This document shows positions 35,751 to 46,412 of a DNA stretch of 64,000 nt, in pieces; position 1 is the stretch's first letter, and every line of letters begins with the position of its first letter. The position numbers were made by a program, and so were the translations under genes. Below the pieces are notes generated by a model. It saw nothing but the letters and a program-made list of their open reading frames with translations. It had not been told where the DNA came from and did no database searches. Source of the stretch: Mesodorylaimus sp. YZB2_4 (taxonomy: Eukaryota > Nematoda > Enoplea > Dorylaimida > Dorylaimidae); NCBI GenBank assembly GCA_030248295.1, contig JASANH010001530.1, positions 1-64,000 of the forward strand, in the 5' to 3' direction.

Positions 35751-36690
35751 GACTTCTTTGGAGGATCAGTTGTAAAAAACAAGATCTGTAAGTTCACTGT
35801 TCAACGATGCAAACTTTCGTCGATACTTTGTCCGAACCAGACCAAGGCTTATATAGGGGTTGGCAGAGGCCACTGGCATGGCTGACCTCGTAAACAAGCC
35901 GTGTCGGTCTGAGAGGTAGATATTTTTGGGCCAGACGAAAACACAGACGTCTTCGAGGTGCTGAGTAAGGAGTGATGGAACACTGAGGAGCACCTGCGAG
36001 CAACGAGGCCGTGTCTGACACCAAAAACTATGCAGCTAAGCAGTATCGTGAAGTCTGACTCTTTGTTTTTGATGGCATGCCAAGAAAGTATTCACGTGGA
36101 TGAACAAATGTTCCTGGCCAGATGCGTCGGACGGATTGAGTTTTGGGCGACGTCTGAGAAGAGTAGTCGTAAACATAATAGCAAAACCGGCGTCAAGGTG
36201 TCAGAAAAATATGCCAGCCTCGTGGTATTGCCTGACTCTGAGTGGTAAGTTGGAAACAAATGCTGCATAGCCTGGCTTAAGCCAGCACTGATATGAAATA
36301 TATCACATACAAAAGATGTACTAGCACAAAGCATAAGTCAGAGGAAAACAGTGTAATAAAACATAGTGTCTACTCAGTTTCTCTTCGCAGCAGACACTTC
36401 TGACACCATGGAAACAAAGTATGAGATAACAAATGCAAATAGAGATAGAGGAAAATAACAGATTCGTGTGTTTCAGAGTGATAATCCCGTCATCTAAAAA
36501 AAAATGGGTGCATTCAGTAATTGCAGTCTAGTACAGTACAACTTCAGGTCGAATGGTCTTCATGAGACCCTTGCGCGAGGGGTGCAACTGTTATTCACAC
36601 TGTAGGCGCAGAGAGCTCAGTTTGATGTGCAGCTCAGTATCGGCGTGGGTCCATCTCCCCACCCGCCACACGCTTTCCCCTCCGCTCTTA
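35751..36690. other. Upstream region of small heat-shock gene A
   Basis: It contains the TATA box of the heat-shock gene and otherwise no gene I can support. I did not find a clean heat-shock element upstream of the TATA box. Confidence 0.5.
35848..35855 (-). promoter_or_regulatory. TATA box of small heat-shock gene A
   Basis: The minus strand reads TATATAAG about 100 bases before the ATG at 35750, in the same place as the TATA box of gene B. Confidence 0.6.
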
Positions 36691-36699
36691 ATATAATGC

Positions 36700-37195
36700 A
36701 TGGATGCTGTCACGGCTAATATACAACTAAACCACCCATGGATCCTGCTCTTCGCTGACGATGTCACGCCATCCCACAAAAGCTGCTGCAGAAAAAGAAA
36801 GATCGCAATACTGCACGAAACTAAATATAAAGAAAACGGGATATCTGGATTGCGGCGCCCATACCGACGGCTGTGTAACAGAGGATGGAATCGTAATCAA
36901 CAAGAAAACACGGTTCAAAATTGGTCAGTTCAAAGTTCAACTTGGGATCCACGTGGCGGCCGACACAAACACCTTGGCGGATGTGAGACTGATCGTGAGA
37001 ATCTAGATGTGCCAGGTACGGAACACTGTGCGACCGCAGAGTGCCAACATACGCGCTGTACCTCATATAAAAGGTGTACAAAACGGTGGCAGGCCAACTG
37101 CTCTGTACGGGTCGGAATGTTAGCTTACAACTAAAAATACGAAACGTGAGCAAGCCCTGCACACCATGGAAATGAGAATGCTACAGTAATAGGCA
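36700..37195 (+). mobile_element. Non-LTR retrotransposon (LINE) reverse-transcriptase relic
   Basis: Seen: plus-strand translations in shifting frames give HPWILLFADDV (the FADD catalytic box), then TKLNIKKTGYLDCGAHTDG, then FKIGQFKVQLGIHVAADTN and LADVRL. Further on are KVYKTVAGQLL and TMEMRML. This order (FADD, LNxKKTxxM, FKYLG-like, DVR, KxxVYKTVxRPxLLYG, EMRML) is the standard C-terminal path of non-LTR reverse transcriptases. At least two frame changes and stops break it. Known: LINE elements move by target-primed reverse transcription. Inference: a dead 5'-truncated fragment; the exact clade cannot be fixed. Confidence 0.85.
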
Positions 37196-37211
37196 TGAAC
37201 TATGCATGTAC

Positions 37212-37326
37212 TTCCTCTCCGGCCTATCAGTGCACTAGTTCAGGGAGCTCTGGCCCGCCTCGCCTAAGTCAGGGCCGGCACGAGACCGAGAGCGAGATCG
37301 AGGTCGAGTGTCCGGTTGGTTTGCAG
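37212..37326 (+). repeat. Dispersed repeat, copy 2 (matches 19558-19660)
   Basis: It follows the LINE relic directly. It shares CTCTCCGGCCTATCA, AAGTCAGG, GGCACGAGACCGAG and CGGTTGGTTTG blocks with copy 1, with an extra GAGCGAGATCGAGGTCGAG segment. Confidence 0.6.
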
Positions 37327-39290
37327 TTGATCGGATTGATGGATCTCAATTTGCATGTTGGGTTTCGGCCCGGAGTGCTGCATATGGCACCTTTCACGTG
37401 GCGGACTCGAAGGTCTTGGATCGACCTTTGAAACCATCTGCCGAGCTGTACGCTAAAGTCAATACGCTGCCTCCGTCGATCAATCGGAAAGTCTTGTCAT
37501 TACCCGATGCCATCCTGCTTACGACTGATAAATTCCCGGCTGCGGAATTGGCCACGACGACCGACCCTGTCTTTGTATCGGATGGAACACCAATTTCGCA
37601 ACGGCGAGTGTCAGTGCCCGTGTATGGGCTACCGACAGCTGGACTATCTTTCCGGCAGTGTCCCATGGCACCTGATTCTTTGGCACAGTGGACTTGCGAC
37701 ATGTGTAAAATCCAGTGTTGCCAGATCTTGACCCTACTGCAAGCACAGGAATCCTGGAACAGATCGACGAGGATTCTGCAGGCAGTGGCGTGTGAACTAT
37801 TAGCTTTGCACGCCCAAGCCTTGGCTCGAGTGCGAAATTCTCGGTATCGATGCCCGACCTTCGAATGGCTGGCAGCATCATTGGATTTTGTGGCTTTTCT
37901 TTCGAATTCATTCTACCGTATTACGGAGGTCGAATTTCGGCGGCTGCATGGTAAGGATGGTGATGGCCGAGCTTGGACGTTTTGGCCGTCTCCCTCTGGC
38001 CTATGCGCCGTCCTGGTGCCGATCCATAAACGAGTATCATCCAAATTGGCCAATATACATCGTCGGTAGCTGCCATTCGGGATTGATGTCAATATGTTGG
38101 GGTTATCGGTTTCGGTTACACTCCCTGGGGCGACGGGACGATATCGTTAACTGATCGGAACTGAAAACGCGTCTTTCTTTTCCATTAGTTTAATTTTTCT
38201 GAAGTATCAGTCGTTGGCTTATACTGCACGATACTCCGGTTTGTTTTCGACAGCGGTGATGGCCGATCCGGATCGCACTGGTTCTTCGATTGCGATACCA
38301 GCATCATTACGGTTGGAGGATGCGTTTATTCACTTCTTACGCTCGCCGGGAACGACGCCAGTTTTTCGACCCTTTCCCGTGGCTATGGGACTCTGCGTAT
38401 ATTGTGCCCGGCAAGTACCCCGAGGTTGCAGTGGCTACACCGCGCACGGGCTCTGTCGAAGGTTCGTCGCGGGAGGAAGGTGAACTATCCGGAGCTGAGA
38501 AGCGAAAACGTGACAGGCAACGTCGTCAACGATCACGCTCGCGATCGCGCGCGGGATACGACCCGCCCGGTGGGCAGCGTAAGCCCCCGCCGGGTGGCGG
38601 TGCGTCGGCTTCGGGCTCGGGTAGGACTGGGCGCTCTGGTTGTGTCACCTACTATTCGGCGAGTCGTCAATACTCGTCTAAATCGTCGCAGAAGGGATCT
38701 GGACACTAGTCTGAATCTCATCGGCCTGCGTTAGCCGCGGTTCCCGTAGAGGACGCAGTGGGATGGTCTACGTCCACCTAGATCGCATTGGATCTGTTGT
38801 GCGCCAAGGGACCGCGCGGTACCAGTTCCGGCCCAGGACGAGATTTTCTCGCGTCCACGCCTCGTTTCCAATTCGTGTTATTCGTGCAAGTGGATGTGTG
38901 ATCCCCGCTGATCTGGCTTCATCTGAAGAGTTGGCGGGCACGGTTAGTGATGATGAACACGCCTGTCAGTCTGCTGCACCAGACGATTCCTTGGGTAGTT
39001 GTGTTTCGCAAGACGACACCATTGCAGGGTCGGTGTGCGGACCGTTCTCCGCACCCGCCTTGACTACCACGGTGCCATGGGTGTCTGAACCATCTGCTTC
39101 GGGCACTCGTCAGGCTGCGTACGTCACTGGACAATTTCCGAAATGGAGCAGGGATGAATTTCTATCGATTGCGGTCCCCTGGCCATCTTTGATATCGCCA
39201 ACGTCGTTTGCTGACCTGTGTGGTGTTCCCTTTGGGCTTCCAGCAGTCAACCCGAATTGCCACCACGAACCACCACCAAGAACGCACTAA
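37308..39290 (+). other. GC-rich block of long broken ORFs of unknown origin
   Basis: Seen: ORF 37308-38069 (253 codons; two Cys pairs in CDMCKIQCC), ORF 38290-38709 (139 codons) with an acidic stretch then an R/S-rich part (RQRRQRSRSRSR) and a G/P-rich tail, and ORF 38763-39290 (175 codons). The base composition is richer in G and C than the flanks, and the three frames follow one another without splice-like joins. I do not recognise any domain. The acidic, then SR-rich and Gly/Pro-rich order resembles a nucleic-acid-binding gag-like or ORF1-type protein, so a decayed mobile element is the leading guess. The position next to the LINE relic and dispersed repeat supports that. It could also be a rapidly evolving host gene. 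Confidence 0.35.
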
Positions 39291-39683
39291 GTAAGTAAGT
39301 AGTAAGCCCTAGTAAGCAGCCGAATTTGTTCTATGATTATTAGTTATACCATGCGTCAGTCCGATTCCGCGATCTGTCCATACAGAATTTACCTTTTTCT
39401 GACTTTTCATGCAACAGAGCCTGAAGCGCGGCTGAATTATTTTCAATAAAATTCTGAATTATTGAAACATATATAATCTAGTCAAAATAATAGAACGAGT
39501 TCGACAATTCTGCAGCAAAGGATCACAACTTTTTCTCTCAGCGCCAGATGATTAAGAACTATACTTTTAGGAGAACTGCCAAGACGCGCGCTGGCTGTAG
39601 GATTGAGAATGAGGCACAACTGCAATGCACTCTTGTACGTGTAAGCTTTCTGATACTGTATAATAGGCTTCAAGGCCGAATCA

Positions 39684-40060
39684 TTGACGCAGAGTCTTCG
39701 CACAAAATGCTCTTATCTGATTGCAGCGAACAGTCTGGTCGACTGTTTCTTGGGCGTCGCCTACACTGCTTCTGCCTCTAAACGCATCTATCGCTACAGG
39801 GTGGGCACAGACGAAGGTGATGGACCAATTGCTGTGTTTTGGCGAAGTGCAACTCAATGTATTGCTTCAACTCATGTCCCTGGCCATGGCGGCGCAGCTC
39901 TCAATGTCGCTAGATTCGCAGCGATAGTGCGCCCTATTCCGTACGAGGAAATGATCTGCAAGCAGCTGACCCTGCCTATCATCTGCTGTACTGTATGTGC
40001 GCTGCTCTCGTCTATTCAGTCGTGCAATGCTTGGTTAATCTCTAGGACGCGTACACGGGA
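39684..40060 (+). pseudogene. Broken serpentine (rhodopsin-class) receptor-like gene
   Basis: Seen: one frame gives LRTKCSYLIAANSLVDCFLG, with the NSLVD pattern of receptor TM2. A second frame then gives NVLLQLMSLAMAAQLSMSLD, like TM3. The first frame resumes with AAIVRPIPYEEM, like the DRYxAIVRP-x-Y boundary, and the hydrophobic LTLPIICCTVCALLSS, like TM4. The order fits nematode chemoreceptor-type GPCRs, but two frameshifts and no initiation, TM5-7 or splice sites make it non-functional. Confidence concerns only the receptor-like nature; the subfamily is not fixed. Confidence 0.5.
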
Positions 40061-41359
40061 CCTGAGACACCCAACTTGTTTAGTTGCGGTATTGATGACA
40101 GTCGCTCGTCCATTTACGGCGGAATCTTTCATCAAAAAACAAAAAAGGAGACTAAAAATGATATCAGATAGCACTGTAGGAACTGGATGCAAGGAAACAT
40201 TCGGCACACAATCGGCATAGTGTAAAATTGTGCCCCGACACGAATGACGTAATTTGATATTGAGCTGTGCTTTTTTATCTTCATTAGCATGTTATGTGAC
40301 AGCTATTTGAAGAACAGCAATCAGCCTTCCCTTCCCTCGTCGAATTCGTGGATCCATACTTGGCATTCAGTGCACTGGTACGCACATAGATAACGTGTTT
40401 GATAGATATTTCCCGAACCATTAAAATTTCGCAAATTTGATCGTAGGCTCGTCAGGTACTGTGTCAAGCATACAGCACCGGGGTGAAAAATTATCGAAAT
40501 CCACCATGCGGCTCTCAAGTGGCGCTGGAAAATTCTCCTGGAAGTATATAGACTTCCTTTCCAGCGTAAAAACTGGAGAACAGAAAGAACTATCCTCTTG
40601 CACAGGCCAGCTCCTATTTGATGGTGACCAAGGAAGGGTTTATGACCGTCCACACACTGTAACACAAAAAGCTTCAAACATGATTCAATGCAATAACTTG
40701 TAAATACTTAGTTGCTACAGTATGCTGACTTCGCCTCTTTGTATGCAAAGTCAAAATTGGAAAATGTCCATGCAAGTTGGCGACTTGTCTTCAGCAGAGT
40801 ACAGTTTGAGCGTTATCAGTGAGTATAATCTGGTATTTTCGTAGACGGCTTTACTAGCCTTTGAAAATGAATCCTTACAATCGGTCTTTTAATGCCAGAA
40901 AATAGTCTATAAGCTATTGACTGATACCGAAGAAGCTCGCCCGCCTGATGGCTGACGATGAGTCAAGACGCATTGCGCCAACAACCTAGGTGCCAAATGC
41001 TCTAAAGGAAATCCATGATGCGTATTGTATAGCATGTATGACAAGCACAGTGGACTCACAGTGTGCCAGCTCGTCCGTGGACTGTGGATCGAGTTCCATT
41101 TTGACTATGCTATAAGAGTTTTTGAGATACTCAATATTGTCTGCTGGCAAGCGGGCAGCCCCCCTGACCGGTGTAATGTAGATATCTATATGTGGATAGG
41201 TGCACGAGGTACATACGATCTTTATCAATATCAGCGTGAAGCCTGAGCTCCGTGTACTATCTAAGGACGAGCAAATTATGCCGATTGATTCTTCAGTGAT
41301 CATTTAGGTTAGCAACTCAATAAGGTTTTTTGGCGTATTATTTCTAATACACCGAAGAA
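40061..41359. other. Gap before coiled-coil gene
   Basis: About 1.3 kb. The minus strand near 40321-40603 is open in several frames but lacks a recognisable domain. I see no supported feature. Confidence 0.4.
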
Positions 41360-42619
41360 ATGGATTTGGCCTGTGAGGATCCTTCGGCGATCTTTAAGCG
41401 GTTAGCGTTGGCTACTACAGCTTTGCGTCAAGCTCGATCCGAAATAACGTCATTGCGATCAGAAAAAGTCAATCTGTTGAATCGGCTGCGAACGATGGAA
41501 GAGAATTTTCTATCGCGACTGGTAACGCAGCGATCAGAAATCGAAAGCGTACAGCGCCAAATAGAAGACACTCGATCAACTTTGGGCAGCTGCCTCGTCA
41601 CGCTTCATTCTAATTTCCAGACATTTGTGGAAAAAACGAAACGAGCTTTGGATGAAACTCGCTACGAAAAGAAACTATTGGCGGATCAATTAACAGTCAA
41701 GAAATTAAAAATAACTCACCTCTCCAAGCGTGCGGATTCACAGGCAAAACAGTTGGGGCGTCTGAAACTCGAGAATACGAAGTTGAAATCCAAAGATGGG
41801 TAGGGGTATTTGATTTCTTGAATGCCGGAAAAAGTAGAATAGAATACTGCTAATCAGCTAGTGTAACTGTTTGAGTCACCAGCAGACTAGCGTATTGGAA
41901 GTTGAGGCACTGATCTGCTTTCGGCAGCTTTGTGAATTTATGAGTAGCCTTTTTTCAGCACGGCATTGACACTTCGCTGCATCCGTTGCAAAGTCCGAAA
42001 AAACGTTATCAAAGCGTTGGAAACAGAAATTGCCGAGGCGACCGCCGAGAAGGATTCAGCCAAATTTCGCACAGAGGGTGTTATCAAAGAAAAACTGGAA
42101 GTTGAGTCGCGTTTGGAATCCACCAAAGCTGATTTAATCAAATCTCGAGATCTAGTGTTGCAACTTCGACGAAACAACGCCGTACTGGAACAGGAATTGC
42201 GCGAAGAGCGAGAAAAAATGTCGTCATTCCAATTAGAAGCTCAAGCCGCTGTCGTGGAAGTTGGGCGGACGCCGACTGATCAGGTGCCGCATTCGCAAAC
42301 CAATGATCTGGGCTCGACGGCTGACACGTTTTCGTCGTCAGTACACGTCCGTTGTGAACACTATTTAGCCCAGTTGCGTTCGCAGTTGGAAACGAAACAG
42401 GCCGAATTTGATGAAAATTTAAGAGAACGAAATCGATTGTTATCTGAATTAAATTTCTTTCAACGACGTTGCGAGGACATGACGTTGGATTTGGAGACTC
42501 GCACGCTCGCTTGTGATCAGAAACAATCTGAACTGGATGCAGCTAATCAGCAGGTGCAGCTGTTACAGGCTCTGCTTCAGAATCTAGCCGCTGGCGTGTT
42601 CACGGCTATGGTGGACTAG
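41360..42619 (+). CDS. Coiled-coil protein of unknown function
   Basis: Seen: two exons, 41360-41799 and 41959-42619 (GT donor at 41800, TTTTTTCAG acceptor), giving 366 residues with an in-phase Gly at the join. Nearly all of it has heptad-rich coiled-coil character: residues ~10-145 (RQARSEITSLRSEKVNLLNR, TKRALDETRYEKKLLADQL) and ~155-240 (ALETEIAEATAEKDSAKF, LRRNNAVLEQELREEREKM). A short S/T linker is followed by a third coil (YLAQLRSQLETKQAEFDENL, LLSELNFFQRRCEDMTLDLE). A small Cys pair, LRCIRCK, begins exon 2. Inference: a structural or scaffold protein, perhaps centrosomal or cytoskeletal; I cannot assign a family. No signal peptide or membrane segment is visible. Confidence 0.82.
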
Positions 42620-42958
42620 GACAGGGGATCCCAGCGCACGAGGTATCTAGAACGTTGCATTCTGTCTATGTATGGACTGAATATGGACTGTTAGTTTGAG
42701 TCAGTGTGATCGAAGAGGATATTTTGATTAGGCACAAGTTCTTTGATCAAGTTGATCAACTAGTGTTTGGTGAAACGTACTCGATTGTGCAAGTGAGTAT
42801 TTTATGTGGAATGGATTATATATCCGAATGACGAATGGACTGTCTCTCATATATACATACAGTATAGTGTGTGGCTGATTGTAAGATGATCGTGGTAATA
42901 TCTATTCACTTAAAACTTTTACGAGAATCTACTGTAAAAATTTGGCACCTGTGCTGTA

Positions 42959-44255
42959 GCGTTCGACCGGGGTCGGGGCCCAGTTGCGTTAGTACCCGTG
43001 CAGAGCACTTTTAGCGGATGGAGAGTGCCACCTATTTTTTCCTCAAAAATAAAATAAAATTTTAGAGGGCCAATAATGCATGTTTTGTTGGATACTTAAT
43101 GAAAACAAAATGAGCGAGCGTGTGAGCATCCAAATATGTCCATGGGGAGTCACCTTCACTCCTATTCTTCATCGTTATAAGATACACCCTCAAACTCAGA
43201 TTCCACATTTTCCCCCTCATCACAATCTACCTTATCTTCACATGCCTTTTTTGGTAGCTAGCCAAAGAAAATTATCTGATTCCCCTTATTGTAAGCATAC
43301 AATTTTGGTGTCGTGGACGCAGCGGAATAGTTTCACGATATTTGCAGAGTTGTAGCCGTGAATATGGACAAGTCGCCGATGTGGTGTTGGGCACAAAATA
43401 GGCACAACTTTTCCTTCCCACACCACAAACCAGGAACACAAAGGACGCAACCGTCCTGCACCAAACCCAAGGTCGTAAGGGAAAAACACACTAAGGCCAT
43501 CCTATCATAGAACAAACCAGATTATATCCTGCCCTGTCTCGGTTCAAAGGGAAACTAGATAGAAGACAAAGGTCAAACTCTTTGGCAACCACACCATGCA
43601 GATAAGCAGGAATACAGTCGAGTTCACTTATAGTCGCACCAGATGATGTCACACTTCGGTCATCATCACAGGTTTTTAAAGTCCTGAATTTTTCCCCTAT
43701 ATTTTGTGTGTGTTTTGAGTTCGCTTATTATCACACTGAGTTTGCTCCAGTCCGCTTATTGTCACGTAAATTTCTTGGACAAGCGAAATAAGTCTGAAAA
43801 AAGTGTCATATTTACACCCTTGGCAGTCTGAAACAAGCGCAGAATCGTCAAAAAATTGGATTTCTCCCAAGAACTCGCGTATATTTTGGGGCATGGCACC
43901 TTATTTTTCAGCTTCGATTTGACCGATCCTCATAATTCTAATTTCTTTGGTTACAAAAAGTTTTGAAAAAGTGTTGCGTCTTTCAAAAGGCTAGGAATGT
44001 ATGAAAACGGAACAAAATGGCGATAAAACACATAAGTAAAGTTTTGGCCACTTTAGAGTGTACTTGGAGTCTGGATATGGTCACATTTTCTTCCCATCCG
44101 GGGCTGGTGATAATAAGCGGACTAGACTGTAACTGGAAATGCACGCTAGTGTAATCTCGTTCTCATTTGGAACCCCGACCCTGGCCATAATTTTTCGGGG
44201 TCGGTGCGGGTTCGGGGTTGGGAAAACACAGCGGGGTCGGGCCCTGGTCGAACGC
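42959..44255. repeat. Inverted-end unit, possible non-autonomous DNA element
   Basis: The perfect 10-base inverted ends GCGTTCGACC / GGTCGAACGC bound about 1.3 kb. Short GGGGTCGG-type motifs recur just inside both ends (42969, about 44197, about 44232). I cannot see a target-site duplication, so this is a hypothesis. Confidence 0.35.
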
Positions 44256-44311
44256 GACATGCTTACAATTAGTATCTGAAGAGAGCATTGGCATGTACGA
44301 GTATGAATGCT

Positions 44312-44323
44312 GGGGGGGGGGGG
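44312..44323 (+). repeat. Poly-G tract (12 nt)
   Basis: Twelve consecutive G bases in intergenic DNA. Confidence 0.9.
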
Positions 44324-44563
44324 ATAATATGCATATTTGCAAATCTTTCTGAAAAGTTTTTAAATTCGCTTTTTAGGCAAAGATATATTTGTAGCTGCTT
44401 TTTACAAAAAGATTCGATGCGATGGAGACGCGACCAGTTAACTGTAGCTCTGCCGCTTATGAACTCGTTTCTCCCGAATCCATCGTCTTATCGTTAAAGG
44501 TGGGGTGGGTGGGGTAAAACAAGCGCAGGGAACCTTTCTTGGTTGTTTTAAAATTTTTTTGGG

Positions 44564-44735
44564 CCGAAGCCCATTTTGCCTGTTGCCGGCCAACAGTCAA
44601 ACCTTATAAGCAGGGCTGTGCGTGGACCGGCATACACAGCAGTTTCCCTCTGCGTGACTAGACCTTCGTCACCGGCACATCCTGGACGATGGCGGGTGGG
44701 CTATGAACCCTGCCGGTGTTCCACAGCCGAGACTG
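44564..44735 (-). pseudogene. Decayed duplicate of the putative exon at 45101-45240
   Basis: The minus strand reads HSPAYKV, a stop, then LLAG, against HSFAYKVRLLAD in the parent copy; the CGA of the parent has become TGA. A second block (GAACACCGGCAGG against GAACATCGGCAGG) lies further upstream in both copies. The copy is broken and has drifted in spacing. Confidence 0.6.
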
Positions 44736-45065
44736 TCTACTCGTTTGACTTCCGTCTCTCCTCTCGGAGCACTTTCAGAGAACCGGCTGAGTCACCCATG
44801 GCCTGGCGTGCAAGGTCAGCGTGGGTTGGCGGTTCTCAAACCGACCTCCATCACCGAGGATCGAGCCTGGGACGAGTCCAGCCACTCGCTCCCAAGCAAT
44901 ACGGAGAGATGAATGACGAAACGCTGCACCACCGCGGCCGCTAAGGGGACCCTTGGAAACTGACATAAAGGTGGGGCAAGGAGTTACTCCCTTACAGCAA
45001 GCCTTTTCAGTTAGGACAATGAGCGTGGGGCTGGTCCACGGCAAGTCCACGCAGTCTAAGTAGCT

Positions 45066-45678
45066 TTAGTATCTACGCTGGATAGGATAGATTTTCAGTT
45101 CAGCGTAGCCCTTTTTGTTGTGGTCGGCTAGCAGTCGAACCTTGTAAGCAAAGCTGTGGTCAGATGAGGCAGCTTCCAATTCTTTCCGTTTGAAAACTTG
45201 CATATGGGTCTCCTGCCGATGTTCGACCGTCGAGGCTTCGCCAGAACGAGCACGAGCATACCGGCTTGGCATGCAAGTCAACTTGAGCTTGAAAGTTTTA
45301 CCATCCGACACCCATAGGAGCACCCCATGCTGCCGAATATGATGACTTGATGGTAGACGAACGCTCAAACCCTGCACCACCACCAGAGAATGGGATGACT
45401 CTAAACCGCCGTTCCCTGGGTGTGCTTTTCTGCAGGAGTATGCCCAGGGGCTTGAGTGCAAAAATCGTGGGCATAAATACTTTCTGCGTGCTGGGTCCTA
45501 GTTGCCACTTAACTCCGATGGGAAGTGTGTCCAGAAGTGCTTTTACCGTGACAGAAGAACGGACTAGCTTCAGCAGGTGCAGAGTGAATGTCATTGCCAG
45601 GGTGGTGCTGGCTGTGCAGACACTCTTGGCATACTGTGCGTTCTCAGTGTATGCGGTCGGTTTTGGTTGAAAAAGCAT
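45066..45678 (-). CDS. Hypothetical minus-strand gene or exon pair
   Basis: Seen: an open minus-strand frame ends at 45066 with VSDGKTFKLKLTCMPSRYAR, ETHMQVFKRKELEAASS and HSFAYKVRLLADHNKKGYAE. A second open frame covers 45678-45298. The C-terminal part alternates hydrophobic and charged residues as in a beta-sandwich, and a damaged duplicate sits just downstream, suggesting it once was or still is coding. No start, splice join or family can be defined. It may be a terminal exon of an unfinished or decayed gene. Confidence 0.3.
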
Positions 45679-45872
45679 TGCCTTGCGTTTCTTATGGATT
45701 GCTCTGCAGTTGAAGAAACCGGCTTATATTTAAAATTAGGTTGGCAGACAGGCAAGATGGCGAGCTACTCGTAGTTTGGCGCACTAACAATAAGAAATAT
45801 GTATCGATATCGATGAAAATCACAGACGTATCAACTCGTTCACCCGAAACCTGTACACTCAAACACGCGTGT

Positions 45873-46412
45873 TCAAGGGCGTTTCTTGGACGCCACGATT
45901 TGCAGTATGGTGTTGCCCTTCTCTGACTTGAACGATGACTTGATGGTCTTTGGGTCGATGTCAGGGGGTAGCATGTATGTTCTGTGAACTTCACGCGGGG
46001 TCGCCGCGCCCTCCAGTTGTTGGAAGCAATGCACAACGAGTTCGTTGTTCATGTATTTCACCTGTGGGTAGCAAACATAGACATGGCGTATAGTCGAAAC
46101 GGATCGAAATGATTGTGGCTAGTTTAGATGCATGCTGAGTGTAGGTTCAGTGCTCAGACCCGGTAATCAAGATTGGAAGCTTCTTCTCCTTAAACCCTCT
46201 TCCTAGCTCCAAGGTATCGTCACCTAGTCAGGGTGGTCAGACCCGCTAGCACTAACGGCCATCCAGCTTACATCGACTTCGTTCGGGCGGAACATCGGCA
46301 CTTCCAAGTCGGCCTCGAAGCGATCTTTGTCGTTGTGCACTTCGACGAAGCCATCACCGCGTTGCAATGGCCAGTCCCAAATGTCAGCCGATCCACGACG
46401 TCCTTGTTCCAT
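45873..46412 (-). CDS. Small heat-shock protein, HSP-12-type alpha-crystallin (B)
   Basis: Seen: two exons, 46412-46272 and 46061-45873, total 330 nt, 109 residues. The N-terminus MEQGRRGSADIWDWPLQRGD and the core RFEADLEVPMFRPNEVD, VKYMNNELVVHCFQQLEG, TPREVHRTYMLPPDIDPK and ILQIVASKKRP align along their length with gene A at 35.3 kb; the intron sits in the same codon region. The short N-arm and minimal C-tail mark the HSP-12 class. Known: members are small chaperone-related proteins, several tied to stress and lifespan in nematodes. Inference: a dispersed duplicate of gene A about 10 kb away in the same orientation. A TATA box lies at 46509-46515. Confidence 0.93.

Larger units (their letters stand above)
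42620..44563. other. A/T-rich gap with possible small transposon-like unit
   Basis: No gene is supported. It contains GCGTTCGACC at 42959-42968 and its inverse GGTCGAACGC at 44246-44255, both flanked by GGGGTCGG-rich DNA, and a poly-G tract at 44312-44323. AATAAAATAAAA near 43050 may end the coiled-coil transcript. Confidence 0.4.

Noticed and set aside
40321-40677. Open minus-strand frames resembling a coding exon
   Set aside because: Several frames are open at once and none joins to a splice-consistent neighbour or a known family.
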